A stretch of DNA of 64,000 nt, from positions 24,229-88,228 of the forward strand of contig JAMOZY010000002.1 in the NCBI GenBank assembly GCA_023667695.1, read 5' to 3'. Made by a program: the position numbers and the translations under genes. This document shows positions 1 through 8,531 of the stretch, piece by piece. The notes beneath the pieces were generated by a model. That model had not been told where the DNA came from. It saw nothing but the letters and a program-made list of their open reading frames with translations, and ran no database searches. The DNA is from Clostridium sp. GTDB lineage: Bacteria > Bacillota > Clostridia > Lachnospirales > Lachnospiraceae. Every line of letters starts with the position of its first letter. Position 1 is the stretch's first letter.

Positions 1-196
1 ATCAAAATCGAATCTGTCATTTCCGTCTGCAAGCAGCCGGATTGCCAGATTTCGACCTTAACTTTTGCACATATTCCCGCAGTGCCACTCGGAAACTGCC
101 GTTTCCTCGTTGTCGGGCTATCGCCCTATCAAAATCGAATCTGTCATTTCCGTCTGCAAGCAGCCGGATTGCCAGATTTCGATTTTGGCACTGCTC
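1..196. repeat. Dispersed repeat family 1, copy A (cut by window start)
   Basis: Two perfect 55-bp direct repeats (1-55 and 128-182) flank a spacer of about 72 bp. The same architecture and much of the same sequence recur at 23938-24120, including a shared core at about 79-135. The reverse strand of both copies translates to a similar short peptide, but the copies differ at the ends and have no ribosome binding site, so I treat this as a non-coding element. It lies downstream of spoIVB. The left end may extend outside the window. Confidence 0.8.
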
Positions 197-266
197 GTTG
201 CAATGCATATTATATCATTGTGGATGGACAAAGGCAATAAGAACCAATTCAGCATTTTGCATCATT

Positions 267-1496
267 TTACGATTCATTTATCAGCATATTCTCAATAAAG
301 ACCCCATATCCTCTGGTGCTGTCATTTACAAATACATGGGTAACCGCACCTATCAGCTTTCCGTTCTGGAGAATCGGACTGCCACTCATACCCTGGATGA
401 TTCCACCTGTTAATTCCAGCAATTCCGGGTCTGTGACCTGAATTTCCAGTCCCTTTGTCGTATGGGCGTCCCCCAGATGAATGTCCGTAATCTGAATCTT
501 ATAATCCTTCATGATTCCGGAAATATCAGAGCGGATATAAGCCTCCCCCAATTGTACCTCCTGCTTTAACGCCACGGGAACCACCGTCTGATTCACATCC
601 TCCGGAAGCTGTTCCATAGAGGCTATGGTACCGGTTATACCACAATCCGTATTTGCTTCGATTTCACCAAGATATCCCTCTACCGAATAGTCTACCGTTC
701 CGGATACGGAACCGGGAGAACCGCTGCTGCCTGCCGTAATTCCGATGATGGAGGCTCTGCGCAATTCCCCGTCCTCCAAATCCACCAGCTTTCCGGTATC
801 TACATCATTGACCCCGTGTCCTAACGCGCCGAATTTATTATCTGCAACATAGGTCAGGGTTCCGATTCCCTGCATATCATCCCGCACCCAGATTCCTGCC
901 TTATATACGCCGTCCATGGCAAGTACCGGCTTCACCCGTACATCTATGGACTGGTTATTCCGATGCAGTGTAATGATGATATCTTCTCCACCGGATTCCT
1001 GAATGCTTTGTATCAGTTCCTCTTTTCCTGTAATATACCTCCCATTTACCGCCTGTATATAATCACCGGACTGAAGCACATTGGCAGCCGGAGCCGATTC
1101 CATTCCATTTACATCCATAATGGTTCCGGTATCAATTACCATGATTCCTTCCGTTTCCAGATAAATCCCTACCGGACATCCACAGGGAATCACATACACT
1201 TCTTCAATGGCTTCTACCTGAACCGTTTTCAATGGAATTACGCCAAATAAGCGGACCTCCATTTCATAATGACCGGTATCCCATGCCGTCATGGTGAAGG
1301 GCTGCTGCAAGGTCCACTGCTGGTCCGATTCTACCACTCTTGCGCTTGCCGGAATGGAAAAGTCAAAGTCCTCCTTATCACCTGCAATTACTTGTATTTC
1401 ATTGGGTATACAGGTCTTATAATATTCCAGCCACCCCCAGCCGGCGGCAGGAAGCAGTCCCAATAAAATAAAAAAGAACCCTATTTTTCCTTTCAT
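267..1496 (-). CDS. spoIVB: SpoIVB serine peptidase (S55)
   Basis: Forespore-secreted serine protease that in Bacillus signals across the intermembrane space to activate sigma-K processing in the mother cell. The protein has one N-terminal membrane/signal segment, a PDZ domain at roughly residues 105-185 and a C-terminal S55 peptidase domain. The likely catalytic His is in FGALGHGV and the nucleophile Ser in QGMSGSP. I chose the ATG at 1496 (409 aa): it follows an AAGGAG site by 8 nt, and a GTG further upstream has none. It follows recN as in Bacillus but is separated from it by a terminator, so it probably has its own promoter. The sigma-K-type gene at 57933 lacks a pro-sequence, so the target here may differ. 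Confidence 0.93.
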   Translation of the reverse strand: MKGKIGFFFILLGLLPAAGWGWLEYYKTCIPNEIQVIAGDKEDFDFSIPASARVVESDQQWTLQQPFTMTAWDTGHYEMEVRLFGVIPLKTVQVEAIEEVYVIPCGCPVGIYLETEGIMVIDTGTIMDVNGMESAPAANVLQSGDYIQAVNGRYITGKEELIQSIQESGGEDIIITLHRNNQSIDVRVKPVLAMDGVYKAGIWVRDDMQGIGTLTYVADNKFGALGHGVNDVDTGKLVDLEDGELRRASIIGITAGSSGSPGSVSGTVDYSVEGYLGEIEANTDCGITGTIASMEQLPEDVNQTVVPVALKQEVQLGEAYIRSDISGIMKDYKIQITDIHLGDAHTTKGLEIQVTDPELLELTGGIIQGMSGSPILQNGKLIGAVTHVFVNDSTRGYGVFIENMLINES

Positions 1497-1522
1497 CACT
1501 TTGTCTCCTTTGCAGTCAATCA

Positions 1523-1542
1523 CCCCGCCGCAAGCAGCGGGG
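1523..1542. repeat. GC-rich hairpin, fragment related to repeat family 2
   Basis: Inverted repeat with 9-bp arms (one mismatch) around a two-base AA loop, just upstream of spoIVB. The arms match the left hairpin of the longer elements at 27044-27170 and 32580-32712, so this looks like an isolated fragment of that family. It falls between the recN terminator and the spoIVB ribosome binding site and would lie in a spoIVB leader. Confidence 0.5.
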
Positions 1543-1550
1543 CATAGAAA

Positions 1551-1589
1551 TAAAAAACACTAAAAACAGATGGTTTCTGTTCTTAGTGT
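1551..1589 (-). terminator. Rho-independent terminator of recN
   Basis: On the minus strand a 14-bp stem (one G-U pair) with a short loop ends in TTTTTTA. It starts 23 bp past the recN stop codon and separates the recN operon from spoIVB. Confidence 0.85.
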
Positions 1590-1611
1590 CTACGATTCTG
1601 ATAAAAATCTC

Positions 1612-3297
1612 TTAGTATATTTTTGTACGCTTTGCCATATCTTTCATTTCAGCAGCATTGGCAAGCACTGCTTCCGTGATTTCCACGCCGCCCAGCATCC
1701 TGGCAATTTCTTCTATGGAAGCCGTTTCCTCTAAGCCTTCAATCCGGGTTATGGTTTTTCCTTCAATGACCTGTTTTTCAATTTTATAATGTGCATCTGC
1801 CATGGCGGCAATCTGAGGCAGGTGACTGATACAAATGACCTGATGCTTTCTTCCCAGAGCCGAAAGCTTTTCCGATACCTTTTGCGCCGTTCTGCCGCTG
1901 ATTCCCACATCAATCTCATCAAATACCAAAGTATCAATCGCATCCTCTTCTGCCAGACAGGACTTCAACGCCAGCATAATCCGGGATAATTCTCCGCCAG
2001 ATGCCACCGTCCACAAGGGCTTTACCGGTTCTCCGATATTGGTTGAAATAACAAAATACCCATCATCCATACCCTGTCTGGAAGGCTTTTCCAGCTTCTG
2101 AAACTCCATTTGAAACTGAACATCCAAAAAATTCAAATCCTTCAGAGCCTCTCCAATCATAGCGGTCAGCTGCTTTGCTAATACCTGTCGGGTCTGGCTT
2201 AAATCCTCTGCATGAATCCGGTACTGCTCCAGGGCCTGTGTACAATTCTGCTCCAGCTCCCGGCGATATTCTTCGTAATCCTCGTATTTCTGATACTCCT
2301 CCTGCTTTTTGGTAAGATAATCCAATATCAGCGGAATGGTTTTCCCGTATTTTGCCTCCAGGCTTCGGATTTGATTCAGCCGTTCTTCCATTTCCTGAAA
2401 TTCCCGGCTGTCAAAGGTCATTTCTGACATATAATCGGATAATTCCCGGTTAAAATCATTTAAAAGACTGTCCACCGTAGATAACTGCTCCTGTAAACCG
2501 CTTAATGCAGCATCATAATCTACGGTTCTGGAAAGCATCGAAAAGGCATGTGCCAGCTGGTTACCTGCACTATCCGTCTGTTCATATCCGGTATACTGAT
2601 GCACCTGTGACAGGGCTTCCATAATCTGACGGCTGTTGGACAGCTTCCGGTATCTGGCTTCTAAGCGTTCTTCTTCCTCCGGTTCCAATGCAGCTTCCTG
2701 AATCTCCTGTATTTCAAAGCGGGCAAAATCCATCTGCCGTCTCCTGGTTTCTTCATCCAGTTCCCCGGCATCGAATTCTTCCTTCCATCTTGTATAAGCT
2801 TCATAATCCTGCTCTACGATTTTCTTTTTTTCTTCTATGCTATCATGACCAAACCGGTCTAAAATATGCAGATGATTTTCTTTTTTTAATAACGACTGAT
2901 GCTCATGCTGGGAGTGAATATCAATCAGAATTCCAGCGATTTCCTTTAATTTGGAAACCGTTACCAATTCATCATTTATTTTGTTCACTACCCGGTTGGG
3001 ATAAATCCGCCGGCTGATGATTAAGTCTCCTTCCTCCGGCATGGGAATATCCAGGCCTTCCAATGCAAGTCGGCTCTCGGTCTGCCGGATATCAAACAGC
3101 AGCTCCACCAACCCGTATTCTGCCTGCTCCCGCAGCATTTCCTTTCCGGTTCTGCCGCCCATGGCGATATTGATTGCCCCCAGGATAATGGACTTACCGG
3201 CACCGGTTTCTCCCGTCAGGATATTCAGGCCTTCCGTAAAATCAATGCTGATTTCGTCAATGAGAGCCATATTTTTAATGTGTAAATTTCGTAACAT
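1612..3297 (-). CDS. recN: DNA repair protein RecN
   Basis: SMC-like ATPase of double-strand break repair in the cytoplasm. The Walker A motif GETGAGKS is at residues 29-36, a long coiled-coil middle covers about 150-380, and the C-terminal half holds the SGGELSR signature and the Walker B/D-loop FDEIDVGISG. The length of 561 aa is normal for the family. The start follows AAGGAGG by 7 nt. It is the last gene of the nusB-to-recN operon, 17 bp after argR, the same adjacency as in Bacillus, and is followed by a strong terminator. Confidence 0.96.
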   Translation of the reverse strand: MLRNLHIKNMALIDEISIDFTEGLNILTGETGAGKSIILGAINIAMGGRTGKEMLREQAEYGLVELLFDIRQTESRLALEGLDIPMPEEGDLIISRRIYPNRVVNKINDELVTVSKLKEIAGILIDIHSQHEHQSLLKKENHLHILDRFGHDSIEEKKKIVEQDYEAYTRWKEEFDAGELDEETRRRQMDFARFEIQEIQEAALEPEEEERLEARYRKLSNSRQIMEALSQVHQYTGYEQTDSAGNQLAHAFSMLSRTVDYDAALSGLQEQLSTVDSLLNDFNRELSDYMSEMTFDSREFQEMEERLNQIRSLEAKYGKTIPLILDYLTKKQEEYQKYEDYEEYRRELEQNCTQALEQYRIHAEDLSQTRQVLAKQLTAMIGEALKDLNFLDVQFQMEFQKLEKPSRQGMDDGYFVISTNIGEPVKPLWTVASGGELSRIMLALKSCLAEEDAIDTLVFDEIDVGISGRTAQKVSEKLSALGRKHQVICISHLPQIAAMADAHYKIEKQVIEGKTITRIEGLEETASIEEIARMLGGVEITEAVLANAAEMKDMAKRTKIY

Positions 3298-3314
3298 ATC
3301 AGTTCCTCCTTAAC

Positions 3315-3773
3315 CTATAAGTCACTGTATGCTGTTTTTTCTATGTTGGCAATTACCTTATCTGACATATCCTTGGACCTTGCAACCGCGATAATCGTAT
3401 CGTCACCGGCTATGCATCCCATTAGTCCATTGATGTCCAGGTTATCCAAGGCTGCTGCCACTGCCATAGCTACCCCGGATACCGTCTTGATAACAATTAA
3501 ATTCTCAGATGCCTCCATGGTCAGAATACCGGCAGCCAGTACCTGCCGGTACTTTTTCCAGATATCCACATCCTGGGGCTGCTGAAGGGCATACTTCGGC
3601 TTTCCGGAATCCGTAGTGATTTTTGTCAGCTTTAGTTCCCGGATATCCCGGGAAATCGTTGCCTGGGTATTCCGAAAGCCTGCCTGGCTTAACAGCTCTG
3701 ACAGCTCCTCCTGTGTCATAATATCATATTCTTCAATTAATTCAATAATTTTAGACTGTCTTGCTGATTTCAT
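3315..3773 (-). CDS. argR: Arginine repressor ArgR/AhrC
   Basis: Transcription factor that represses arginine biosynthesis and activates catabolism when bound to arginine. The N-terminal winged helix (about residues 1-70) carries the conserved SRD (41-43) of the recognition helix. The C-terminal hexamerisation domain has GCIAGDDT, with the arginine-binding Asp pair at 124-125. At 152 aa it is full length. The start codon overlaps the stop of nadK by 4 bp, which implies translational coupling. The position between nadK/tlyA and recN matches Bacillus ahrC. Confidence 0.95.
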   Translation of the reverse strand: MKSARQSKIIELIEEYDIMTQEELSELLSQAGFRNTQATISRDIRELKLTKITTDSGKPKYALQQPQDVDIWKKYRQVLAAGILTMEASENLIVIKTVSGVAMAVAAALDNLDINGLMGCIAGDDTIIAVARSKDMSDKVIANIEKTAYSDL

Positions 3774-4606
3774 TGCTTTGCTTCTCCCATCTTGCTTCGC
3801 AGCACTTCGTAAAAGCTGGTGGGATAGATTTTAACCAGCTTGGTGGTCTTTGCGGAACGGCGGATTCGAATCCGGTCTCCCGGCTGAAGCTCTTCATAGC
3901 CCCTGCTATCAAAGGTTGCCATGGCTTCTTCCTTCTGGCTCTTCCGCTTGGGAACAATCTCGACCTCAATCTCATCCTCGGCAGAAAAAACCACGCTCTT
4001 ACTGGTTAATGAGTGGGGTGACACCGGAGTTACCAGAATCAGACTGGTATTGGGACTGACAATCGGTCCGCCGGCAGACAGATTGTACGCCGTGGAACCG
4101 GTAGGGGTCGCTATGATTACACCATCTGCTTCATACAAATCCAGCAATTCACCATTCACATAAATCCGCAGACAGATAATCCGGGAATAACCGGAACGGG
4201 AAATCACAATATCATTCAACGCGATGGAGGTGGATATTTCCTCTCCATCATGATAAATGGTACCGGTGAGATTCATACGCTCCTCAATCCGGTAATCATC
4301 ATTTAAGAGGCTGTCCATGGCCTTTTCCATATCACAGGGGGCAACATCCGCCATAAAGCCTACGGTTCCCAGATTAATTCCAATCATGGGAATATCCTTG
4401 CCAGCCAGCATATAAGAGGCAAGCAGCATGGTTCCGTCCCCTCCTAATATGACTGCGCATTCCACATCACATTCCATGGGAATATTATCTGCATCCACGC
4501 AGATTCCAGCCTCACCGCCATGGGCCTGGATATATTGCTGTACTCCTTTTGCCAGTATTAAGTTCTCATCCTTTGTAGAATTTGCTACAATTAGAAATCG
4601 CTTCAT
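3770..4606 (-). CDS. nadK: NAD kinase
   Basis: Phosphorylates NAD to NADP with ATP or polyphosphate. The diagnostic GGDGT motif is at residues 55-59, followed by GINLGTVGFMADV and then the NAD-binding segment ATPTGSTAYNLSAGGP. At 278 aa it fits the family. The ribosome binding site is AAAGGG, 6 nt before the ATG. It lies 13 bp after tlyA and overlaps argR by 4 bp. Insertion of nadK between tlyA and argR is common in Clostridia, whereas Bacillus keeps its main copy elsewhere. Confidence 0.96.
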   Translation of the reverse strand: MKRFLIVANSTKDENLILAKGVQQYIQAHGGEAGICVDADNIPMECDVECAVILGGDGTMLLASYMLAGKDIPMIGINLGTVGFMADVAPCDMEKAMDSLLNDDYRIEERMNLTGTIYHDGEEISTSIALNDIVISRSGYSRIICLRIYVNGELLDLYEADGVIIATPTGSTAYNLSAGGPIVSPNTSLILVTPVSPHSLTSKSVVFSAEDEIEVEIVPKRKSQKEEAMATFDSRGYEELQPGDRIRIRRSAKTTKLVKIYPTSFYEVLRSKMGEAKQ

Positions 4607-4619
4607 ATATTACCCTTTC

Positions 4620-5423
4620 CTACCGGGACAGCTCCTGATGAGACCGTTCTACCACTGCCTCCCAGTCAAGCTCTCCTGCTTCTCTGCCTGTATCCTTCGT
4701 CATATGTAGTAAATATTCTATATTGCCTTCTGGTCCTTTGATGGGAGAATAATCCAGATGCAATAGTACAAATCCAAGAGACTCTGCATATTCCAGAATC
4801 ATACGGATGACCTCTTTATGAACGTCCTTATCCCGCACGACGCCCTTCTTCCCAACCTTTTCCCGTCCGGCTTCAAACTGTGGCTTAATCAGGCATACCA
4901 GCTCTCCCTGCTCCGTTAACAGCTGCTTCACCGGCTCCAAAACCTTCGTCAAAGAGATAAAAGACACATCAATGGATGCAAATGCCGGCGGCTCCTCTAT
5001 ATCCTCCCGGGTAACATACCGGATATTCCGTTTCTCCATACAAACCACTCTGGAGTCCTGCCGCAGCTTCCAGTCCAGCTGTCCATGTCCTACATCTACG
5101 GCATAAACCTTCGCTGCGCCATTTTGCAGCATACAATCCGTAAAGCCCCCGGTGGAGGCGCCAATATCCATACACACCTGATTCTGCAGCCCCAGCCCGA
5201 ATTGTTCCATGGCTTTTTCCAGCTTCAATCCGCCCCGGCTCACATATTTCAAGGTATGCCCCTTTATCTCCAGCTTTGCCTTCGAGCTTTCAAACACAGC
5301 GCCTGCCTTATCCTCCCGCTGTCCATTGACAAAAACAATGCCTGACATAATGACTGCCTTTGCCTTTTCTCTGGAAGGTGCAAAGCCCTGCTCTACCAGC
5401 ATCACATCTAACCGCTGTTTCAT
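4620..5423 (-). CDS. tlyA: TlyA-family rRNA 2'-O-methyltransferase
   Basis: Predicted S-adenosylmethionine-dependent methyltransferase for 2'-O-methylation of cytidine in rRNA, historically annotated as hemolysin. Residues 1-60 form an S4 RNA-binding domain (RLDVMLVEQGFAPSREKAK). An FtsJ-like methyltransferase domain follows, with motif I DIGASTGGFTDCML. The length of 267 aa is typical. The upstream ribosome binding site is weak (GGTGAT). It sits 26 bp after dxs, matching Bacillus yqxC. The substrate is inferred from characterised actinobacterial TlyA, so the methylated position here is unknown. Confidence 0.92.
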   Translation of the reverse strand: MKQRLDVMLVEQGFAPSREKAKAVIMSGIVFVNGQREDKAGAVFESSKAKLEIKGHTLKYVSRGGLKLEKAMEQFGLGLQNQVCMDIGASTGGFTDCMLQNGAAKVYAVDVGHGQLDWKLRQDSRVVCMEKRNIRYVTREDIEEPPAFASIDVSFISLTKVLEPVKQLLTEQGELVCLIKPQFEAGREKVGKKGVVRDKDVHKEVIRMILEYAESLGFVLLHLDYSPIKGPEGNIEYLLHMTKDTGREAGELDWEAVVERSHQELSR

Positions 5424-5449
5424 ATCATCACCATCTATCTACATTCCAA

Positions 5450-7339
5450 TCATATTTCCACGCTGCCCGGTTCCGGTCTCCGATTCTTTAATATCTGCTC
5501 TGCCATAGAAGCTCCATCCAGTCCAAGCATTCTTCGCAGCTCCGGAATACTGCCATGCTCTACAAACTGGTCTCCTATGGAAAAGGAAATCAGTTCCGCC
5601 CCTTCGCAATTTATTTCCTTTAAATAACTGGCCACCGCCTGCCCATATCCGCCGCTCCATACATTTTCCTCCATGGTGCAGACCAGCTCATGGGTTTGTG
5701 CCAATACCGCAATCAGCTCCCGGTCCAGCGGCTTGACAAACCGTACATTAACCAGGGTCGGCTCCAGTCCTTCCTGCTTCAGAATGTCATATGTCTTTTG
5801 TGCTTCCTCCAGCATATTGCCTACTGCCAGAATAGCAACCTCCCGCCCCCGGTACAGGACTTCACTTTTCCCATATTCTATGGGAGCCTGAAGCTCCTTC
5901 CACTGCTCACAGGCAGTTCCTCTCGGATAACGGATGGCAATTGGTCCGTTCCAATGATAAGCAAAATCAAAAGCTGCCTCCATCTCATACCGGTTCTTGG
6001 GAGATAAAATCGTCATATTGGGTATTTCCGACAAATAACTGATGTCAAAGATTCCCTGATGGGTGGAACCATCTGCGCCTACCAGTCCGGAACGGTCAAT
6101 GGCAAAGATTACAGGAAGGTTCTGAATGCACACATCATGGAGAATCTGATCATAGGCCCGCTGTAAAAAGGAAGAATAGACGGCAACCACCGGAATCATA
6201 CCAGCGGCCGCCAGACCAGCGGCAAAGGTAACCGCATGCTGCTCTGCGATTCCCACATCAAAAAACCGCTCCGGATACTGTTCCCGAAACCGCTTTAATC
6301 CGGTTCCCTCTGCCATGGCAGCCGTAATTGCCACTACCTTCTGATTCTGATTTGCCAATGCCAGAATCTTTCTTGCAAATATATCCGTATAGTCCGGTTT
6401 TTCCTTTTTCTCCTTCACCTTTCCCGTTGCCAGGTCAAAGGGCGCAACACCATGAAAGTAGCAGGGATGCTTTTCCGCATAAGAATATCCCTTTCCTTTT
6501 TTCGTTTTTACATGCACCACTACCGGGCGCTGAAGCTCAATGGCAGAAACCAGACTTTCTACCATCTGCTGGATATTATGTCCGTCAATGGGACCAATAT
6601 AAGTAATACCCATATCCTCAAAAAACATCCCCGGTACCAGCAGATGCTTAATACTGTCCTTGGAACGCTTTACCGATAAGGCAATATCATGACCGGCAAT
6701 GGGAATCCGTAAAATCGTATTCTCCACCCCTGCCTTAAAGTCATTATAGGCCTGGGCGGAACGGATTTTGTTCAGATAATGGGACATGCCGCCTACATTT
6801 TCTGAAATCGACATCTCATTATCATTTAAAACCACTACCATACTGGACTTTAACCGTGCCATATTGTTCAAGGCCTCATATGCCAGACCGCCGGATAACG
6901 CCCCGTCGCCGATTACGGCAATCACGGATTCATCCGTTCCCATGATTTCTTTCGCTTCTGCAAAACCCAGGGCTGCCGAGATAGAGGTAGAGCTATGCCC
7001 TGTATCAAAGCAGTCACAGGAGCTTTCCTGCTGCTTTGGAAACCCGCTCATTCCGCCAAATTCCCGCAAATGCTTAAATTCTTCCTTCCTTCCGGTCAGA
7101 AGCTTATGGGTATATGCCTGATGCCCCACATCCCAGATTAGCTTATCCACGGGAAAATCCAGAACCAGATGCAGAGCCATAGTCAGCTCTACCGTTCCCA
7201 GATTGGAGGCCAGATGCCCGCCGGTCTGACTGACATGCTCCAGTAAAAACTCCCGGATTTCCTGTGCCAGTATCGGATATTCACTTTTATTCAGCCGCTT
7301 GATATCATTGGGCTTTGTTATCTTATCTAATATACTCAT
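5450..7339 (-). CDS. dxs: 1-deoxy-D-xylulose-5-phosphate synthase
   Basis: Thiamine-diphosphate enzyme that condenses pyruvate and glyceraldehyde 3-phosphate, the first step of the MEP isoprenoid pathway. The thiamine-binding segment GDGALSGG is followed by LNDNEMSIS. The transketolase middle domain has FDVGIAEQHAVTFAAGLA and DRSGLVGADGSTHQG, and a C-terminal transketolase domain follows. I prefer the ATG at 7339 (SILDKI..., 629 aa) because GGAAG precedes it at good spacing; an ATG at 7351 has no clear site. It follows ispA by 42 bp, so two isoprenoid genes are adjacent. Confidence 0.95.
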   Translation of the reverse strand: MSILDKITKPNDIKRLNKSEYPILAQEIREFLLEHVSQTGGHLASNLGTVELTMALHLVLDFPVDKLIWDVGHQAYTHKLLTGRKEEFKHLREFGGMSGFPKQQESSCDCFDTGHSSTSISAALGFAEAKEIMGTDESVIAVIGDGALSGGLAYEALNNMARLKSSMVVVLNDNEMSISENVGGMSHYLNKIRSAQAYNDFKAGVENTILRIPIAGHDIALSVKRSKDSIKHLLVPGMFFEDMGITYIGPIDGHNIQQMVESLVSAIELQRPVVVHVKTKKGKGYSYAEKHPCYFHGVAPFDLATGKVKEKKEKPDYTDIFARKILALANQNQKVVAITAAMAEGTGLKRFREQYPERFFDVGIAEQHAVTFAAGLAAAGMIPVVAVYSSFLQRAYDQILHDVCIQNLPVIFAIDRSGLVGADGSTHQGIFDISYLSEIPNMTILSPKNRYEMEAAFDFAYHWNGPIAIRYPRGTACEQWKELQAPIEYGKSEVLYRGREVAILAVGNMLEEAQKTYDILKQEGLEPTLVNVRFVKPLDRELIAVLAQTHELVCTMEENVWSGGYGQAVASYLKEINCEGAELISFSIGDQFVEHGSIPELRRMLGLDGASMAEQILKNRRPEPGSVEI

Positions 7340-7381
7340 GCTTTCTTCCATTCACAAACCATTATAAAGCTGCTTTCCCCC

Positions 7382-8260
7382 TTATTTTCTGCGCCGCATC
7401 AGAGAAAGAATCAATTCACGCAGAAATGGATTCTCCCCTGGAATATCGTCCAACAGTACCACAGCCTCTTGGGAGAGACGCTCTACCTCAGCCTTTGCCT
7501 GTTCCATGCCATGAAGGGTAACATAGGTGGTCTTTCCATTTTCTTCATCGCTATGCAGCGGCTTCCCCAGTTCCGCTTCCGTTCCCGCAATATCCAGGAT
7601 ATCATCCTGAATCTGGAATGCCAGTCCTATCATGCCTGCCAGCTTCTCTATCCGAACCACCGTATCGGTAGAGGCACCTGCCAGAATGGCACCAATCATC
7701 ATAGATGCCTCAATCAGAGCGCCGGTCTTATTCGCATAAATATAGTCCATGATTTCCTCTGTCATGGGCTTGCCGGTCAGCTCCACATCCACGGTCTGTC
7801 CGCCAATCATGCCATAAATCCCCGGCTTTTGTGTCAAAATGGTATAGGCCCGTACTACAGTGGGCAAATCCTCCGTCATAGTAAATGCCTTAGCTGCTGT
7901 TTCATACGCATAGTTCAACAGGGCATCTCCCGCCAGGATTGCCATATCTTCTCCGTAGACCTTATGGGCTGTCTTTCGGCCCCGCCGGTAATCATCATTA
8001 TCCAGCGCCGGCAGGTCATCATGAATCAGGGAATAGGTATGAATCATTTCAATCGCCGCCATAAATGGTTCTACGACCTTCCCATCGCCACCCAGCATCC
8101 GGTAAGTCTCCTGCATCAGCATGGGACGCAGCCGCTTTCCTCCGGCATCCATGGTATAATTCATGGCTGCAAGAACTGTCCGTGCCGGACCCTCCGTCGG
8201 CGGCATATAGGCATGGATTATCGCCTCGATTTCCTTCACCCGTTCATTCATCTTCTCCAT
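7382..8260 (-). CDS. ispA: Geranyl/farnesyl diphosphate synthase
   Basis: Trans-prenyltransferase that chains isopentenyl units into farnesyl diphosphate for cell-wall lipid carrier and quinone synthesis. The first aspartate-rich motif is in IHDDLPALDNDD and the second in QIQDDILDIAG, with the GKTTY segment after it. All are typical of the short-chain class, as is the 292-aa length. The start codon lies inside the 3' end of xseB (17-bp overlap), with AGGAGA 8 nt upstream. Gene order xseB-ispA-dxs is as in Bacillus. Confidence 0.95.
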   Translation of the reverse strand: MEKMNERVKEIEAIIHAYMPPTEGPARTVLAAMNYTMDAGGKRLRPMLMQETYRMLGGDGKVVEPFMAAIEMIHTYSLIHDDLPALDNDDYRRGRKTAHKVYGEDMAILAGDALLNYAYETAAKAFTMTEDLPTVVRAYTILTQKPGIYGMIGGQTVDVELTGKPMTEEIMDYIYANKTGALIEASMMIGAILAGASTDTVVRIEKLAGMIGLAFQIQDDILDIAGTEAELGKPLHSDEENGKTTYVTLHGMEQAKAEVERLSQEAVVLLDDIPGENPFLRELILSLMRRRK

Positions 8261-8489
8261 CCGATATCTCTCCTTCTTCCGTTAAGGTTATCATTTCCTG
8301 TTCCATCCGGTCTAAGGTATCGCCACATTGGGATAATAATGCAATCCCCTTCCGGTATAGCTGCATGGAAGCCTCCAGCGTCACCTCCGGCGCCTCCATC
8401 TGCTCTACAATATCAGAAAGCTGTGCAAATGCTTCCTCCACGGTAACCCGATTCTCCGGTTCCCCGTTCTTTGACTGGGTTTCCTTCAT
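8244..8489 (-). CDS. xseB: Exodeoxyribonuclease VII small subunit
   Basis: Small alpha-helical subunit that packs along the coiled coil of XseA in exonuclease VII, which degrades single-stranded DNA. At 81 aa it has the family pattern VEEAFAQLSDIVEQME followed by YRKGIALLSQC and an acidic tail. Ribosome binding site AGGAGG is 8 nt upstream. It lies 42 bp after xseA and overlaps ispA by 17 bp. Confidence 0.92.
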   Translation of the reverse strand: MKETQSKNGEPENRVTVEEAFAQLSDIVEQMEAPEVTLEASMQLYRKGIALLSQCGDTLDRMEQEMITLTEEGEISDGEDE

Positions 8490-8531
8490 TCCTCTATCCT
8501 CCTGCCGGTTTCTCCGGCTCTGTCTCTTTCT

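Noticed and set aside
17..208. Minus-strand short frame whose peptide resembles one at 23935-24132
   Set aside because: Similarity follows from the DNA repeat itself; no start signals, and units are duplicated within each copy. Treated as repeat family 1.
7469..8446. Plus-strand frame of 325 codons antisense to ispA and xseB
   Set aside because: The minus-strand genes have clear family motifs and start signals; the plus frame is a shadow.
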